This document shows, piece by piece, positions 20,195 to 28,109 of a stretch of DNA of 36,438 nucleotides; position 1 is the stretch's first letter, and every line of letters starts with the position of its first letter. The notes below the pieces were generated by a model that worked only from the letters and a program-made list of their open reading frames with translations, searched no databases and was not told the DNA's origin. Source of the stretch: an uncultured Alphaproteobacteria bacterium (GTDB lineage Bacteria > Pseudomonadota > Alphaproteobacteria > Micropepsales > Micropepsaceae); the NCBI GenBank assembly GCA_903857685.1, contig CAIOFO010000082.1, positions 1-36,438 of the forward strand. The letters run 5' to 3'. Made by a program: the position numbers and the translations under genes.

Positions 20195-20676
20195 GCTTTC
20201 AAAGCCTCGGCGACGCGCGCTTCCAGCTCAAGGGTCAGCGCCAGCGCCACCTTGTTGGATTCGTCCATCACCTTGTCGCGATAGATCACATGGATGGCGC
20301 TGACATGGGCATCCACCAGGCCCAGCGGCAATTCCTTCTCGGCAGGCAGTTCGCCGATCAGCTTGGACAGCGAACCGGACACCCGCGCGATCAGGGGATA
20401 ATTGAAAGTCGCGGCCTGGCCTTTCATGTCGTGCGCCGCGCGCAGCAACGCCGACCGCGACGGCGCGTCGGGCGTCTTGGCAAAGCGGGCACGCGCCGCC
20501 ATCAGCTTTTCGACATCGGCCGCGGCCCAGGCGGAAAATTCGCTCTTGATCTCTTCCATCGCCGCTTCGGCTCTGCGAATCGCGCCCATGTCCAGGCCGG
20601 CGAAAACGCCGCCGCCGACCTTGGCCTTCAGCATGTTGGGCGGCATGAACAGTTCAATGGGATGTTCGCGGGCCAT
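20191..20676 (-). CDS. Histidine phosphotransfer (HPt) domain protein
   Basis: The 161-aa protein carries one HPt-like helical domain with the phospho-accepting His82 in LRAAHDMKGQAATF and a following helix VSGSLSKLIGELP. HPt proteins relay phosphate between receiver domains. It starts nine bases after the response regulator gene on the same strand, so the two are probably co-transcribed and may be partners. A ChpT-like or chemotaxis-linked role cannot be told from sequence. The N-terminal 30 residues (MPPNMLKAKVGGGVFAG) are Gly-rich and probably flexible. Its 3' end overlaps the convergent transglycosylase gene by four bases. Confidence 0.85.
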   Translation of the reverse strand: MAREHPIELFMPPNMLKAKVGGGVFAGLDMGAIRRAEAAMEEIKSEFSAWAAADVEKLMAARARFAKTPDAPSRSALLRAAHDMKGQAATFNYPLIARVSGSLSKLIGELPAEKELPLGLVDAHVSAIHVIYRDKVMDESNKVALALTLELEARVAEALKA

Positions 20677-20685
20677 TCTGGTCTC

Positions 20686-21195
20686 CTATTCGGCGGCTTC
20701 CGCCGCCGCCTTTTTTTCGCGCCGTTCGGGTCCACGATATTCCTCGGCGCCCCGGCGGCGCCGGCAGGGACCGAAATAGACCTGGGTGCGGACGTAAGGG
20801 CGCGGGCTTTCGATCACCGATACCAGGCGCTGCATCATGGTCTTGACCGAGACCGGCTTGGCGATGAACTCATTGACGCCGGCATCGCGCGCCTGGCGTA
20901 CCTGGTCGATATGGGTGTGGCCGGTGAGCATGATCACCGGCACGAAAGGATTTGGAGTCTGGGGGGCGGTGCGGATTTTGTTGGTGAATTCCAGGCCCGA
21001 CATGCCGTCCATCATCCAGTCCACGACGCAGACATCGGGATTGGATTCGCGCAATACCGCCCAGGCGCGCTCGCCGCTATCGGCTTCATAGATCTGGATG
21101 ACGCCGAATGCCTGCAGGATCGTGGTGACGAGCTTGCGCATATGCGCATTGTCGTCCACGACCAGAATTTTCAGCCTGTCGAACTGGTAACTCAT
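20686..21195 (-). CDS. Single-domain response regulator (CheY-like) with GPxRR tail
   Basis: The 169-aa product has a complete receiver: Asp14/Asp15 (LVVDDN), phospho-acceptor Asp59 (CVVDWMMDGMSG), Thr91 (MLTGHT) and Lys113 (IAKPVS). No output domain follows, only a basic tail with two GPxRR-type motifs (YFGPCRRR and YRGPERR) and an Ala/Glu/Lys end. The same kind of tail follows the degenerate receiver at 101-1048. The ATG at 21195 is chosen at MSYQFDRLKILVVDD; the longer frame from 21240 is Arg-rich without homology. A CtrA-like TTAA pair is at 21251-21264. Confidence 0.92.
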   Translation of the reverse strand: MSYQFDRLKILVVDDNAHMRKLVTTILQAFGVIQIYEADSGERAWAVLRESNPDVCVVDWMMDGMSGLEFTNKIRTAPQTPNPFVPVIMLTGHTHIDQVRQARDAGVNEFIAKPVSVKTMMQRLVSVIESPRPYVRTQVYFGPCRRRRGAEEYRGPERREKKAAAEAAE

Positions 21196-21250
21196 GCCAC
21201 GCCCAGCCTGCCGGCGCCTGCGAGACGCGGGCCCGGTCATGGCAGGCTAC

Positions 21251-21264
21251 TTAACTGCCGTTAA
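21251..21264. promoter_or_regulatory. CtrA-like site, TTAA-N6-TTAA
   Basis: TTAAC at 21251-21255 and GTTAAC at 21260-21265 give TTAA-N6-TTAA, about 55 bases before the response regulator start on the minus strand. The spacer is one base shorter than the CtrA consensus. Confidence 0.4.
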
Positions 21265-21298
21265 CACACCGTGAAATTTTTGAAGCAATCGCAGGTCC

Positions 21299-21338
21299 GC
21301 CTCTCCCCGTGCGCGCGCCAGCGCGCTGACGGGGGAGG
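21299..21338. repeat. GC-rich stem-loop between nadK and the response regulator gene
   Basis: CCTCTCCCCGT pairs with ACGGGGGAGG with one bulge, enclosing a GCGCGC-rich loop. It lies downstream of nadK on the minus strand and may end that transcript, although the T-run is missing. The 191-base gap holds nothing else apart from the CtrA-like pair. Confidence 0.5.
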
Positions 21339-21386
21339 TGCCCGTAGCAGCGCTTGCGATGCGAAGGGCGGAGGGGGAAGCAATAA

Positions 21387-22139
21387 TCAGTCGTTAAACT
21401 GTTCTGCCAGGATGCGCTCATCCAGATTATGGCCCGCGTCATAGAGCATGGTCATGGCGATGGCGCGGTCCTCGGCGACATCCACGCGGGTGACTTCGCG
21501 CACCTCGAAATCATCCGCCACGGCGCTGACCGGGCGCTTGCGGCTTTCCAGGATTTCGAAGCCCACCTTGGCCCGATGGGGCAGAATGGCGCCGCGCCAG
21601 CGCCGGGGCCGGAAGGCGCTGATCGGCGTCAGCGCCAGCAGCGCCGCGTCAATCGGCAGTATCGGGCCATGGGCCGACAGGTTATAGGCGGTCGAGCCGG
21701 CGGGCGTGGACACCAGCACGCCATCGCAGATCAGTTCGGAAATGCGGGCGCGGCCGTCCACCGTGATGCGGATTTTGGCTGCCTGGCGGGTTTCGCGCAG
21801 CAGCGAGACCTCGTTGAAGGCCAGCGCCTCGGTCATGCCCTTGGTGGTATGGGCCTGCATGCGCAGGGGATGCACCACCGCGCGTTCGGCGGCCGCCAGC
21901 CGGGTGAGAAGTTCATCCTGGCGATATTCGTTCATCAGGAAACCGACCGAACCCAGATTCATGCCGTAGATCGGCTTGCCCTTGCCCAGGAAGCTGTGCA
22001 GCGTCTGCAGCATGAAGCCGTCGCCCCCCAATGCGACAATGATCTCGGCCTTGTCGGGGCCGGCATCGTCGTGGCGGGCGCGCATTTCGGTCAGCGCTTC
22101 GGAAGCGTCGGGCGCTGCGGTGAAGTGAAGGGAGGGCAT
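21387..22139 (-). CDS. nadK: NAD kinase
   Basis: NAD kinase phosphorylates NAD to NADP. The 250-aa product has the catalytic GGDG motif (residues 38-41, Asp40) in [31 protein letters not shown], the conserved NE in [10 protein letters not shown], and [19 protein letters not shown] with the Ser/Thr-Ala-Tyr nucleotide site. These match the short alphaproteobacterial NAD kinases. The start MPSLHF at 22139 is plausible, as the family usually starts close to the first strand. Confidence 0.95.
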   Translation of the reverse strand: MPSLHFTAAPDASEALTEMRARHDDAGPDKAEIIVALGGDGFMLQTLHSFLGKGKPIYGMNLGSVGFLMNEYRQDELLTRLAAAERAVVHPLRMQAHTTKGMTEALAFNEVSLLRETRQAAKIRITVDGRARISELICDGVLVSTPAGSTAYNLSAHGPILPIDAALLALTPISAFRPRRWRGAILPHRAKVGFEILESRKRPVSAVADDFEVREVTRVDVAEDRAIAMTMLYDAGHNLDERILAEQFND

Positions 22140-22186
22140 GCAGGGGACCTGAGGGCTGATCTCGCCACTCTAGCAGAGGAAAGCGC

Positions 22187-23284
22187 TCAGGGCATCAGGC
22201 CGGCTTTGAGGGCTTCCAGCGCCGCGGACTTGGTAAAGGTGGCGAAAATGGAATCCACTTCGGCTGTTTCCTGGCGGCCCATCGCCGGCGACTTGTCGCG
22301 CGCCTGGCGCGACAGGTTGAAGACGGTGGCAAACACCGATTTGTCGATGCCGGCGGCGCGGCAGGCCAGGGCGACCAGCCGGACGCCGTCCTTGTAGAAG
22401 AAATTGCGGAAGGTGAGCAGCTCGACGCCGAGCAGCCGCGCGAAAGCCAGGTCGAACAGGTCTATCTGGCCCTGGCTCAGCACCCGCATCAGAAAGCCCG
22501 CCTTGAGCTGGCCCGAAACGGCCAGCTTTTCGATCAGTTTCTGGGCGCTGTCGGCCGGCGGGTCCTTGGGACCCAGCGGCTCGGCCTTGAGGGCCGTGTT
22601 GGCTTCGCTGAGGGCGACGTCGACGCGGCGCGGCGCCATCTGGTAATTGTTCTGGATATAGACCTTGAGCGCGTCCGAAACCCAGCTGCACATGTTGCTG
22701 GCCAGGTCGGTGGGCATGTCGGGGCGGCGGATCAGCGGCTCCTGCAGCCCCTGGAAGGCGCGCGACTTTTCCACCAGCGCCTTGTAGCCGGTATCGGAAA
22801 TCTTGGCGGTGGCATTGCGCACCAGCGCCAGCAGCACCGGTTCATGGTCGCAGGCGACCAGCGCGTCGGTCACTGGAATGCCGATGCCGGGACGTCCGGC
22901 AATGGCTTCGCGGTGCGCCATGCTGGCTTCGGCGATCATGCGGATGGAGTCGGCCTCGGTCAGCAGCGGCGAATGCATGATCAGGGGACGGGCAACCTCG
23001 ATGGAATCATCCACCAGCAGCAATATCAGGTCGTGCGGCACGCTGGCGTCTTCGGCCAGGCGCTGGGCGAGCGCGATGCGGATCGCCATTTCAACGTCAC
23101 GGGTGAGGCGGCGCAGGATTTCGCGCATCAGGTCGCGTTCGCGCTGGTTCAGCCCGGCGCCCTGGATGCGGTAGAGCGAGGCGACGGCGAGGTAGATTTC
23201 CTCGCGGCTGGCGCCGTTCTGCGGATTGATGGCGAGCTGGGCCAGGCGGCCCATGTCGCTCATGTCATACGCGGTCAGTCCCAC
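22187..23284 (-). CDS. DUF2336 family protein
   Basis: The 365-aa, mostly helical product matches the DUF2336 group found in alphaproteobacteria, whose function is not known to me. Helical repeats at about 40-200 contain the recurrent pattern VARPLIMHSPLLTEADSIRMIAE and similar segments resembling HEAT-like repeats. No catalytic motif, signal peptide or membrane segment is visible. It neighbours HPt and receiver genes and has a CtrA-type site 75 bases upstream, shared with glpK in divergent arrangement. A cell-cycle or signalling role is inference only. An alternative start is the Met at 23263 (MSDMG). Confidence 0.85.
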   Translation of the reverse strand: MGLTAYDMSDMGRLAQLAINPQNGASREEIYLAVASLYRIQGAGLNQRERDLMREILRRLTRDVEMAIRIALAQRLAEDASVPHDLILLLVDDSIEVARPLIMHSPLLTEADSIRMIAEASMAHREAIAGRPGIGIPVTDALVACDHEPVLLALVRNATAKISDTGYKALVEKSRAFQGLQEPLIRRPDMPTDLASNMCSWVSDALKVYIQNNYQMAPRRVDVALSEANTALKAEPLGPKDPPADSAQKLIEKLAVSGQLKAGFLMRVLSQGQIDLFDLAFARLLGVELLTFRNFFYKDGVRLVALACRAAGIDKSVFATVFNLSRQARDKSPAMGRQETAEVDSIFATFTKSAALEALKAGLMP

Positions 23285-23358
23285 CTCGGCCTCTCACTGC
23301 GATCCGCATCGGCTGGTTTGCCCCAGCCTCTTGCTGCCGATTTTTACCAGCCCGGCAG

Positions 23359-23373
23359 TTAACAGCGCATTAA
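23359..23373. promoter_or_regulatory. CtrA site, exact TTAA-N7-TTAA
   Basis: TTAA at 23359-23362 and 23370-23373 with a seven-base spacer lie between the DUF2336 gene (start 23284, minus) and glpK (start 23414, plus). The flank GGCAGTTAACAG is the same as at 3599. Confidence 0.65.
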
Positions 23374-23413
23374 GTCTCTTGCGAAAGCGGCCATATCTGC
23401 CCAAATTTGCGGC

Positions 23414-24892
23414 ATGAAGCGGGAATATTTGCTGGCGATAGACCAGGGCACCACCTCGACCCGCGCCATGCTGTTCGACAGCGCCGGCCGCCCGCAAGCC
23501 GCGCATTCGATCCCGCTGAGACAATTCTTTCCCGGCAATGGCTGGGTCGAGCATGACGGCGACGAAATCTGGCGCGCCGCCCTGGCCTGTTGCCGCAAGG
23601 TGATGGGGAAAAGTTCCATCGCCGCCATCGGCGTCACCAACCAGCGCGAAACCACCCTGATCTGGGACAAGGCGACGGGCAAACCGCTGCACCATGCCAT
23701 TGTCTGGCAGGACCGGCGTACCGCAGCGCGCTGCCAGGCGCTCAGGGCCAAAGGCTGGGACAGCAGGATCGCGCGCAAGACCGGCTTGCTGCTGGACCCC
23801 TATTTCTCCGCCACCAAGCTGGAATGGCTTTTGAAAAACGTAAAAGGCGCGCGGGCAAGGGCGGCGAGCGGCGAAATCCTCTTCGGCACCATTGACACAT
23901 GGCTGGTGTGGAAGCTGACCGGCGGCAAGGTGCATGCCACCGATGTCAGCAACGCGTCGCGCACCATGCTCTTGAACCTGAAGACGCTGGACTGGGATGC
24001 CGAACTGCTGAAACTGTTCGGCGTGCCGCGCGCCATGCTGCCGCAGATCCGCGACAGCGCCGGCGATTTCGGCGTCAGCGACAGGAAACTGCTGGGCAAG
24101 CCCATTCCCATCCTGGGTGTGGCGGGCGACCAGCAGGCCGCCAGCATCGGTCAGGCCTGTTTTTCGCCCGGCGACGTCAAGTCCACTTATGGCACCGGCT
24201 GTTTTGTCCTGGTCAACACCGGCGCGAAAATCACGCATTCGAAAAACCGGTTGCTGGCGACGTCGCTGTGGCGCCGGGGCGACACAAGACAATATGCCAT
24301 TGAGGGCAGCATCTTCATCGCCGGCGCGGTGGTGCAATGGCTGCGCGACGCGCTGCAAGCCATTCCCGCAGCCCCCGCAATCGAGGCGCTGGCCAAAACC
24401 GCCAAACACGCTGAAGGACTTTATTTCGTTCCCGCCTTCACCGGATTGGGCGCGCCATACTGGAATCCGGAAGCGCGCGGCGCGATTGTCGGCCTGACCC
24501 GCGATGCCGGCAAAGCCGAGATCGCCCGCGCCGCGCTGGATGCGGTCTGCTACCAGACCCGCGACCTGCTCGAAGCGATGGCGGCGGACATGCGCGGGGC
24601 AGGGCTGACGCGTCTCACGCGTCTGAAGGTGGATGGCGGCATGGTCGGCGACAACTGGTTCTGCCAGCGGCTGGCCGATCTTACCGGCCTTGATGTGGAG
24701 CGCCCGGAAGTGACGGAGACAACCGCGCTGGGCGCGGCCTATCTGGCCGGTCTGGGCGCGGGCATCTTTAAAGACACCAGGGACATCGCCTCGCGCTGGG
24801 CGCTGGACCGGCGCTTTGTGCCGCGCATGAAAAAGCCGGAACGCGACCGGCTTTATGGCGGCTGGCGACAGGCCGTGGCGCGGGTACTATAA
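23414..24892 (+). CDS. glpK: Glycerol kinase
   Basis: Glycerol kinase makes sn-glycerol-3-phosphate from glycerol and ATP. The 492-aa product has the FGGY-kinase start LLAIDQGTTSTRAMLFD, VTNQRETTLIWD, the substrate-binding WQDRRTA, GTIDTWLVWKLTGG, the ATPase segment GDQQAASIGQACF and TYGTGCFVL, and the C-terminal LKVDGGMVGDNWFCQ. The residues look intact. No glpF or glpD lies next to it. No Shine-Dalgarno sequence stands before the ATG at 23414. An exact CtrA-type site lies 41 bases upstream, unusual for a catabolic kinase. Confidence 0.96.
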   Translation: MKREYLLAIDQGTTSTRAMLFDSAGRPQAAHSIPLRQFFPGNGWVEHDGDEIWRAALACCRKVMGKSSIAAIGVTNQRETTLIWDKATGKPLHHAIVWQDRRTAARCQALRAKGWDSRIARKTGLLLDPYFSATKLEWLLKNVKGARARAASGEILFGTIDTWLVWKLTGGKVHATDVSNASRTMLLNLKTLDWDAELLKLFGVPRAMLPQIRDSAGDFGVSDRKLLGKPIPILGVAGDQQAASIGQACFSPGDVKSTYGTGCFVLVNTGAKITHSKNRLLATSLWRRGDTRQYAIEGSIFIAGAVVQWLRDALQAIPAAPAIEALAKTAKHAEGLYFVPAFTGLGAPYWNPEARGAIVGLTRDAGKAEIARAALDAVCYQTRDLLEAMAADMRGAGLTRLTRLKVDGGMVGDNWFCQRLADLTGLDVERPEVTETTALGAAYLAGLGAGIFKDTRDIASRWALDRRFVPRMKKPERDRLYGGWRQAVARVL

Positions 24893-24893
24893 T
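24865..24893 (+). promoter_or_regulatory. Promoter at the end of glpK, probably giving a leaderless transcript
   Basis: GCGACA (24865-24870), a 17-base spacer and TATAAT (24888-24893) form a good sigma-70-type promoter. TATAAT overlaps the glpK stop codon and lies seven bases before the ATG of the next gene, so the RNA would start at or next to that ATG. Confidence 0.5.
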
Positions 24894-24900
24894 CGCAGCC

Positions 24901-25662
24901 ATGAATGCCATTGCGTCCTTGAAAAATTCCGTCAGCGCCGAGGAATGGCGGGCGCGGGTGGATCTTGCCGCGACCTATCGCCTGGTGGCGATGCAGGGTT
25001 GGGACGACATGATCTTCACCCATATCTCCGCCCGCGTGCCCGGCCCCGAGCACCATTTCCTGATCAATCCCTATGGGTTGCTGTTCGAGGAAATCACCGC
25101 CTCATCGCTGGTCAAGATCGACCTGGACGGCAACAAGCTGCAGGAAACCGAATATCCGGTGAACCATGCCGGCTTTGTAATTCACAGCGCCCTGCATATG
25201 AACCGCCCGGATGTGGGCTGCGTCATTCACCTGCACACCACTGACGGCGTTGCCGTGGCGGCGCAGGCCGACGGGCTGCTGCCGCTGGACCAGCACGCCA
25301 TGATGGTGCTGGGCGACCTGGCCTATCATGACTATGAGGGCATCGCCCTCGACATAGAAGAGCGCACCCGCCTGGTGGCGGACATGGGAAACAGAAATTT
25401 CATGTTGCTGCGAAACCATGGCACCCTGGCGGTGGGAAAAAATTGCGCCGATGCCTATTTGCGGACTTACTATCTGGAACGGGCCTGCGCCATGCAGACG
25501 CGGGCGCTGGCCGGCGGCGCCGGAATAAATATTCCCAACCAAGGCGTGCCGGAAAAAACCGCCGGGCAGGGCGCTTTCGGCTTTGACGGTTTCATGGGAA
25601 CGCTGGCCTGGCCCGCGCTTTTGCGAAAAGTTGAGCGCAGCGATCCCGGCTTTAGAAGCTGA
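24901..25662 (+). CDS. Class II aldolase/adducin family protein
   Basis: The 253-aa product fits the class II aldolase/adducin family, zinc enzymes that cleave or epimerise sugar phosphates such as fuculose-1-phosphate and ribulose-5-phosphate. Zinc ligands are visible in CVIHLHTTDGVAVAA (about 106-120), and LRNHGTLAVG lies near residue 165. The N-terminal segment WDDMIFTHISARVPG and LINPYGLLFEEITASSLVKID are typical. The substrate is not evident from neighbours. Many members with this N-terminus lack a proven function. It starts eight bases after glpK, with a likely leaderless start. Confidence 0.88.
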   Translation: MNAIASLKNSVSAEEWRARVDLAATYRLVAMQGWDDMIFTHISARVPGPEHHFLINPYGLLFEEITASSLVKIDLDGNKLQETEYPVNHAGFVIHSALHMNRPDVGCVIHLHTTDGVAVAAQADGLLPLDQHAMMVLGDLAYHDYEGIALDIEERTRLVADMGNRNFMLLRNHGTLAVGKNCADAYLRTYYLERACAMQTRALAGGAGINIPNQGVPEKTAGQGAFGFDGFMGTLAWPALLRKVERSDPGFRS

Positions 25663-25715
25663 TTGCGGCGTCTTGCTGTTGACTTGGGCCATGGGGCGCG
25701 GCGAAAGTGCGCGCC

Positions 25716-26312
25716 ATGAACGGGGCGGTGATACCAATCAAGAAGCGGCCCGACAGCCTGACCAGGCTGAAAGCCTCGGCGCGCAAACTGTTCGTCGAAC
25801 GCGGCTATCACGCCACCAGGCCGCAGGACATTGCCCGCGAGGCGGGCCTGGGCCATGGCACCTTTTATCTGCATTACCCGGACAAGCGGGCCTGCTTTCT
25901 CGCTTTCGTCGAGGATGCGCGGCAGGAGATGAACAGCCATCTTTCCATCGCCCGCACGCCCGACAGCAGCCTTGAGGAGATGATCGCCGCCACCCTGAAC
26001 GCGATCTATGATTATTCCGACAGCCATCCCGGCGTGCTGCGAGCCGCCATGACCGACGAAATGGTGATCGACGCCGAGGGCGCCCAGGCCGTGCCGCTTC
26101 TGGTGCGCTGGGGCGAGGAATGGTCCGCGCTGGTGCTGAGCGCGGCGGAAAAAGGCCAGGCCTGCAAATCCTACAATGCCGAGATCATCGGCCAGGCCAT
26201 TGTCGGCGCGCTGCACCAGACCGGGCGCGAAGCGTCGCGCGGCCAGCTCTGCCGCAAGCAGCTGGTGGACAATTTGACCCGGTTCCTGACCCGGGCATTG
26301 AAGTCGGACTAG
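25716..26312 (+). CDS. TetR family transcriptional regulator
   Basis: The 198-aa protein has a TetR-type HTH at residues about 12-60 (RKLFVERGYHATRPQDIAREAGLGHGTFYLHYPDKRACFLAF), where GLGHGTFYLHYPDK is the recognition-helix region. The C-terminal ligand-binding part is Ala/Leu-rich and not classifiable. It is preceded by the aldolase gene on the same strand and followed by a convergent metallo-beta-lactamase-fold gene. A GTG three codons upstream (25707) is a possible alternative start. Targets are unknown; autoregulation and control of neighbours are inferred from usual TetR behaviour. Confidence 0.9.
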   Translation: MNGAVIPIKKRPDSLTRLKASARKLFVERGYHATRPQDIAREAGLGHGTFYLHYPDKRACFLAFVEDARQEMNSHLSIARTPDSSLEEMIAATLNAIYDYSDSHPGVLRAAMTDEMVIDAEGAQAVPLLVRWGEEWSALVLSAAEKGQACKSYNAEIIGQAIVGALHQTGREASRGQLCRKQLVDNLTRFLTRALKSD

Positions 26313-26314
26313 CG

Positions 26315-26338
26315 GGTTCGCCGCTCGCTGCGCGAACC
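26315..26338. repeat. Hairpin between the TetR and MBL genes
   Basis: GGTTCGC (26315-26321) pairs perfectly with GCGAACC (26332-26338) around CGCTCGCTGC. It lies three bases after the TetR stop and close to the stop of the convergent gene at 26347. It could be a bidirectional terminator, but T-runs are missing. The loop resembles the CGCTG-type apex elsewhere only loosely. Confidence 0.5.
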
Positions 26339-26346
26339 GCGCCTCA

Positions 26347-27111
26347 CTATTTCGCCGCCTTCGGGATCTCGTTGGCGTACCAGTCGAGCAGCCGCACTTC
26401 GATGCCGCTGCCGGCCAGGTCCTTCTGGAACACGGCCGGGTCCTGTCCCTTGTAGTGATAGGGATAGACGATCTTGGGCTTGAAGGTCTTGACCGCGGCG
26501 GCCGCTTCATCGGGCGTCATGGTGTAGGGCAGGTTCATGGGAATGAAGGCGACATCGATATTCTTGAGCGCCGCCATCTCGGGCGTGCCTTCCGTATCGC
26601 CCGCGAAATAGAAATTCTTGCCGCCATAGGAAAGCACATAGCCATCGCCGCGGCCCTTGGTGTGGAAGGCCGTGCCGTTGGGCTGCAGATGGGTGACATT
26701 GTACATCGGCACCGCCGTGATCTTCCATTTGCGCCACATGGTGCTGTCGCCATTGGCCAGCGGCTTGGCGGCGGTGATGGTGGCCTGCACCGAGGCCGGA
26801 GCGATGATGTCGGTGCCCGCCTTGCTCAGCGCCTTGATGTCGTCGGCGTCCATGTGGTCGCCGTGAATGTCGGTGATCAGGACCAGGTCGCCCGGCGGCA
26901 GGCCGCTGATATCGGCCGGCTTGGCGGGGTCAAGATAGATGCGGTCGCCGCCGGCTTCGATCATCACGGCGGCATGATAGATGGGGGTGATCTTCACCGG
27001 CCCGGCGGAGGTGGAAAAGGTCTGGACCGGTCCCGGAGCGGCAAGGGCCGCCAGGGGGACGAAAGCCAGGGACAAGCCCAGCAGGGCAGCCAGCCGCGGC
27101 GAAAGGGTCAT
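26347..27111 (-). CDS. Secreted metallo-beta-lactamase-fold hydrolase
   Basis: The 254-aa product has a signal peptide (about 1-25, cleavage after ALA) and a metallo-beta-lactamase fold. The metal motif reads Asp81-x-His83-x-Asp85-His86 (TDIHGDHMD), that is HxHxDH with the first His replaced by Asp. Further ligands are likely in NVTHLQ, FAGDTEGTPEM and YPYHYKGQDP. The substrate is unknown. A good GAGGA site stands before the ATG at 27111; the longer frame from 27177 lacks a signal peptide. It is divergent from the iron uptake operon. Confidence 0.88.
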   Translation of the reverse strand: MTLSPRLAALLGLSLAFVPLAALAAPGPVQTFSTSAGPVKITPIYHAAVMIEAGGDRIYLDPAKPADISGLPPGDLVLITDIHGDHMDADDIKALSKAGTDIIAPASVQATITAAKPLANGDSTMWRKWKITAVPMYNVTHLQPNGTAFHTKGRGDGYVLSYGGKNFYFAGDTEGTPEMAALKNIDVAFIPMNLPYTMTPDEAAAAVKTFKPKIVYPYHYKGQDPAVFQKDLAGSGIEVRLLDWYANEIPKAAK

Positions 27112-27212
27112 GATTTTTCCTCGGATTTGTTGTTTTTCCCGGAAAACAGGGTCCCTTGTCCGGGCCGGGCTTGTCAATCAGCCCAACCTCCCCGGAATGG
27201 GTGGTTTAGGGC

Positions 27213-27242
27213 TTGCACTTGAGAATTAGTTGCACATATAAG
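27213..27242 (+). promoter_or_regulatory. Probable promoter of the iron uptake operon
   Basis: TTGCAC (27213-27218) and TATAAG (27237-27242) are separated by 18 bases. TTGCAC recurs at 27230-27235, giving a pair of TGCA-containing halves over the promoter that could be an iron-regulator site, although I cannot match it firmly to a Fur, Irr or RirA consensus. A ribosome site AGGAGG (27241-27246) follows but lies about 15 bases from the ATG. Confidence 0.45.
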
Positions 27243-27261
27243 GAGGTGCCCTGAGGTTCTC

Positions 27262-27792
27262 ATGCGCCTTGTGCCTGCCGCCGCCCTGTTGCTTTTCGCC
27301 CCCTTTCTGGCGGGCGCGCCCGCCATGGCGGCGCAGGAATTCTATGTCGGCGAGCCGGTGGTGAGGGAGGGCATGCAGATCGTGCCCAACTACCTGACCG
27401 GGATCGAGATGGACAGGATGCCGTCCGGCATGGGCATGAGCCAGGACCGCATCCATCTGGAAGCCGATGTTCACGCCACCGGCAATGAGAGCCACGGTTT
27501 TGCCGAGGATGCCTGGATCCCCTATCTCGACATTCATTACGAGCTGACCAAGGACGGGGTGAAGACCTACAAGAAGACCGGCATCCTGTTTCCCATGACG
27601 GCCAAGGACGGCCCGCATTACGCCAACGATGTCGATATGGCCGGGCCGGGCACCTACCATTTGATCTACATCATTTCGCCGCCGCCCTCGCACGGCTTAA
27701 TTCGCCATACCGACAAAGCCTCGGGTGTGCCGGACTGGTGGAAGCCGATCAGCCTGAACTGGATCTTTACCTACCCGAGCAAGACCAAATGA
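27262..27792 (+). CDS. ftrA: P19/Tpd-type periplasmic iron-binding protein (FtrA-like)
   Basis: The 176-aa secreted protein (signal peptide about 1-23, cleavage after AMA) fits the P19/Tpd family, periplasmic copper-containing proteins that help ferrous iron uptake. Met and His ligand candidates are visible: YLTGIEMDRMPSGMGM (about 45-60), DRIHLEADVHA, and IRHTDKASGVPDWWKP. It is the first gene of a three-gene operon with a cupredoxin-like gene and an FTR1-type permease, the FtrABC arrangement known from Brucella and Bordetella. Its TGA stop overlaps the next ATG (ATGA). Confidence 0.88.
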   Translation: MRLVPAAALLLFAPFLAGAPAMAAQEFYVGEPVVREGMQIVPNYLTGIEMDRMPSGMGMSQDRIHLEADVHATGNESHGFAEDAWIPYLDIHYELTKDGVKTYKKTGILFPMTAKDGPHYANDVDMAGPGTYHLIYIISPPPSHGLIRHTDKASGVPDWWKPISLNWIFTYPSKTK

Positions 27793-28106
27793 AAAAAATC
27801 CTGCTTGCCACCCTGCTCATCGCCGCCGCGCCGGCCTTTGCCGACGCGCCGATCGCGGTGACGCTGCAGAACCACAAATTCTTTCCCGCCGAGATCCATG
27901 TGAAGGCCAACACCCCCACGGTGATCGCGCTCACCAACAAGGATTCCACCGCCGAGGAATTCGATTCCACCTCGCTGAAGGTGGAAAAGGTCGTGGCGGG
28001 CAATTCCAGCGGCAATGTCCGGCTGCGGGCGCTTGCGCCCGGCAAATATCCCTTCATGGGCGAATATCATTCGGCCACCGCCGAAGGCTTTGTGATCGCG
28101 GAGTAA
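27789..28106 (+). CDS. ftrB: Cupredoxin-like periplasmic protein (FtrB/EfeO N-domain-like)
   Basis: The 105-aa product has a signal peptide (MKKILLATLLIAAAPAFA) and a cupredoxin fold. It carries the segments LQNHKFFPAEIHVKANTPTVIALTN and DSTAEEFDSTSLKVEKVV, the latter resembling the EfeO cupredoxin domain. A His is at KFFPAEIH and another near GEYHSATAEG. There is no classical type-1 copper Cys, so electron transfer through such a site is doubtful. A role in oxidising Fe(II) or passing it to the adjacent FTR1 permease is inferred from context. Confidence 0.85.
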   Translation: MKKILLATLLIAAAPAFADAPIAVTLQNHKFFPAEIHVKANTPTVIALTNKDSTAEEFDSTSLKVEKVVAGNSSGNVRLRALAPGKYPFMGEYHSATAEGFVIAE

Positions 28107-28109
28107 AAC

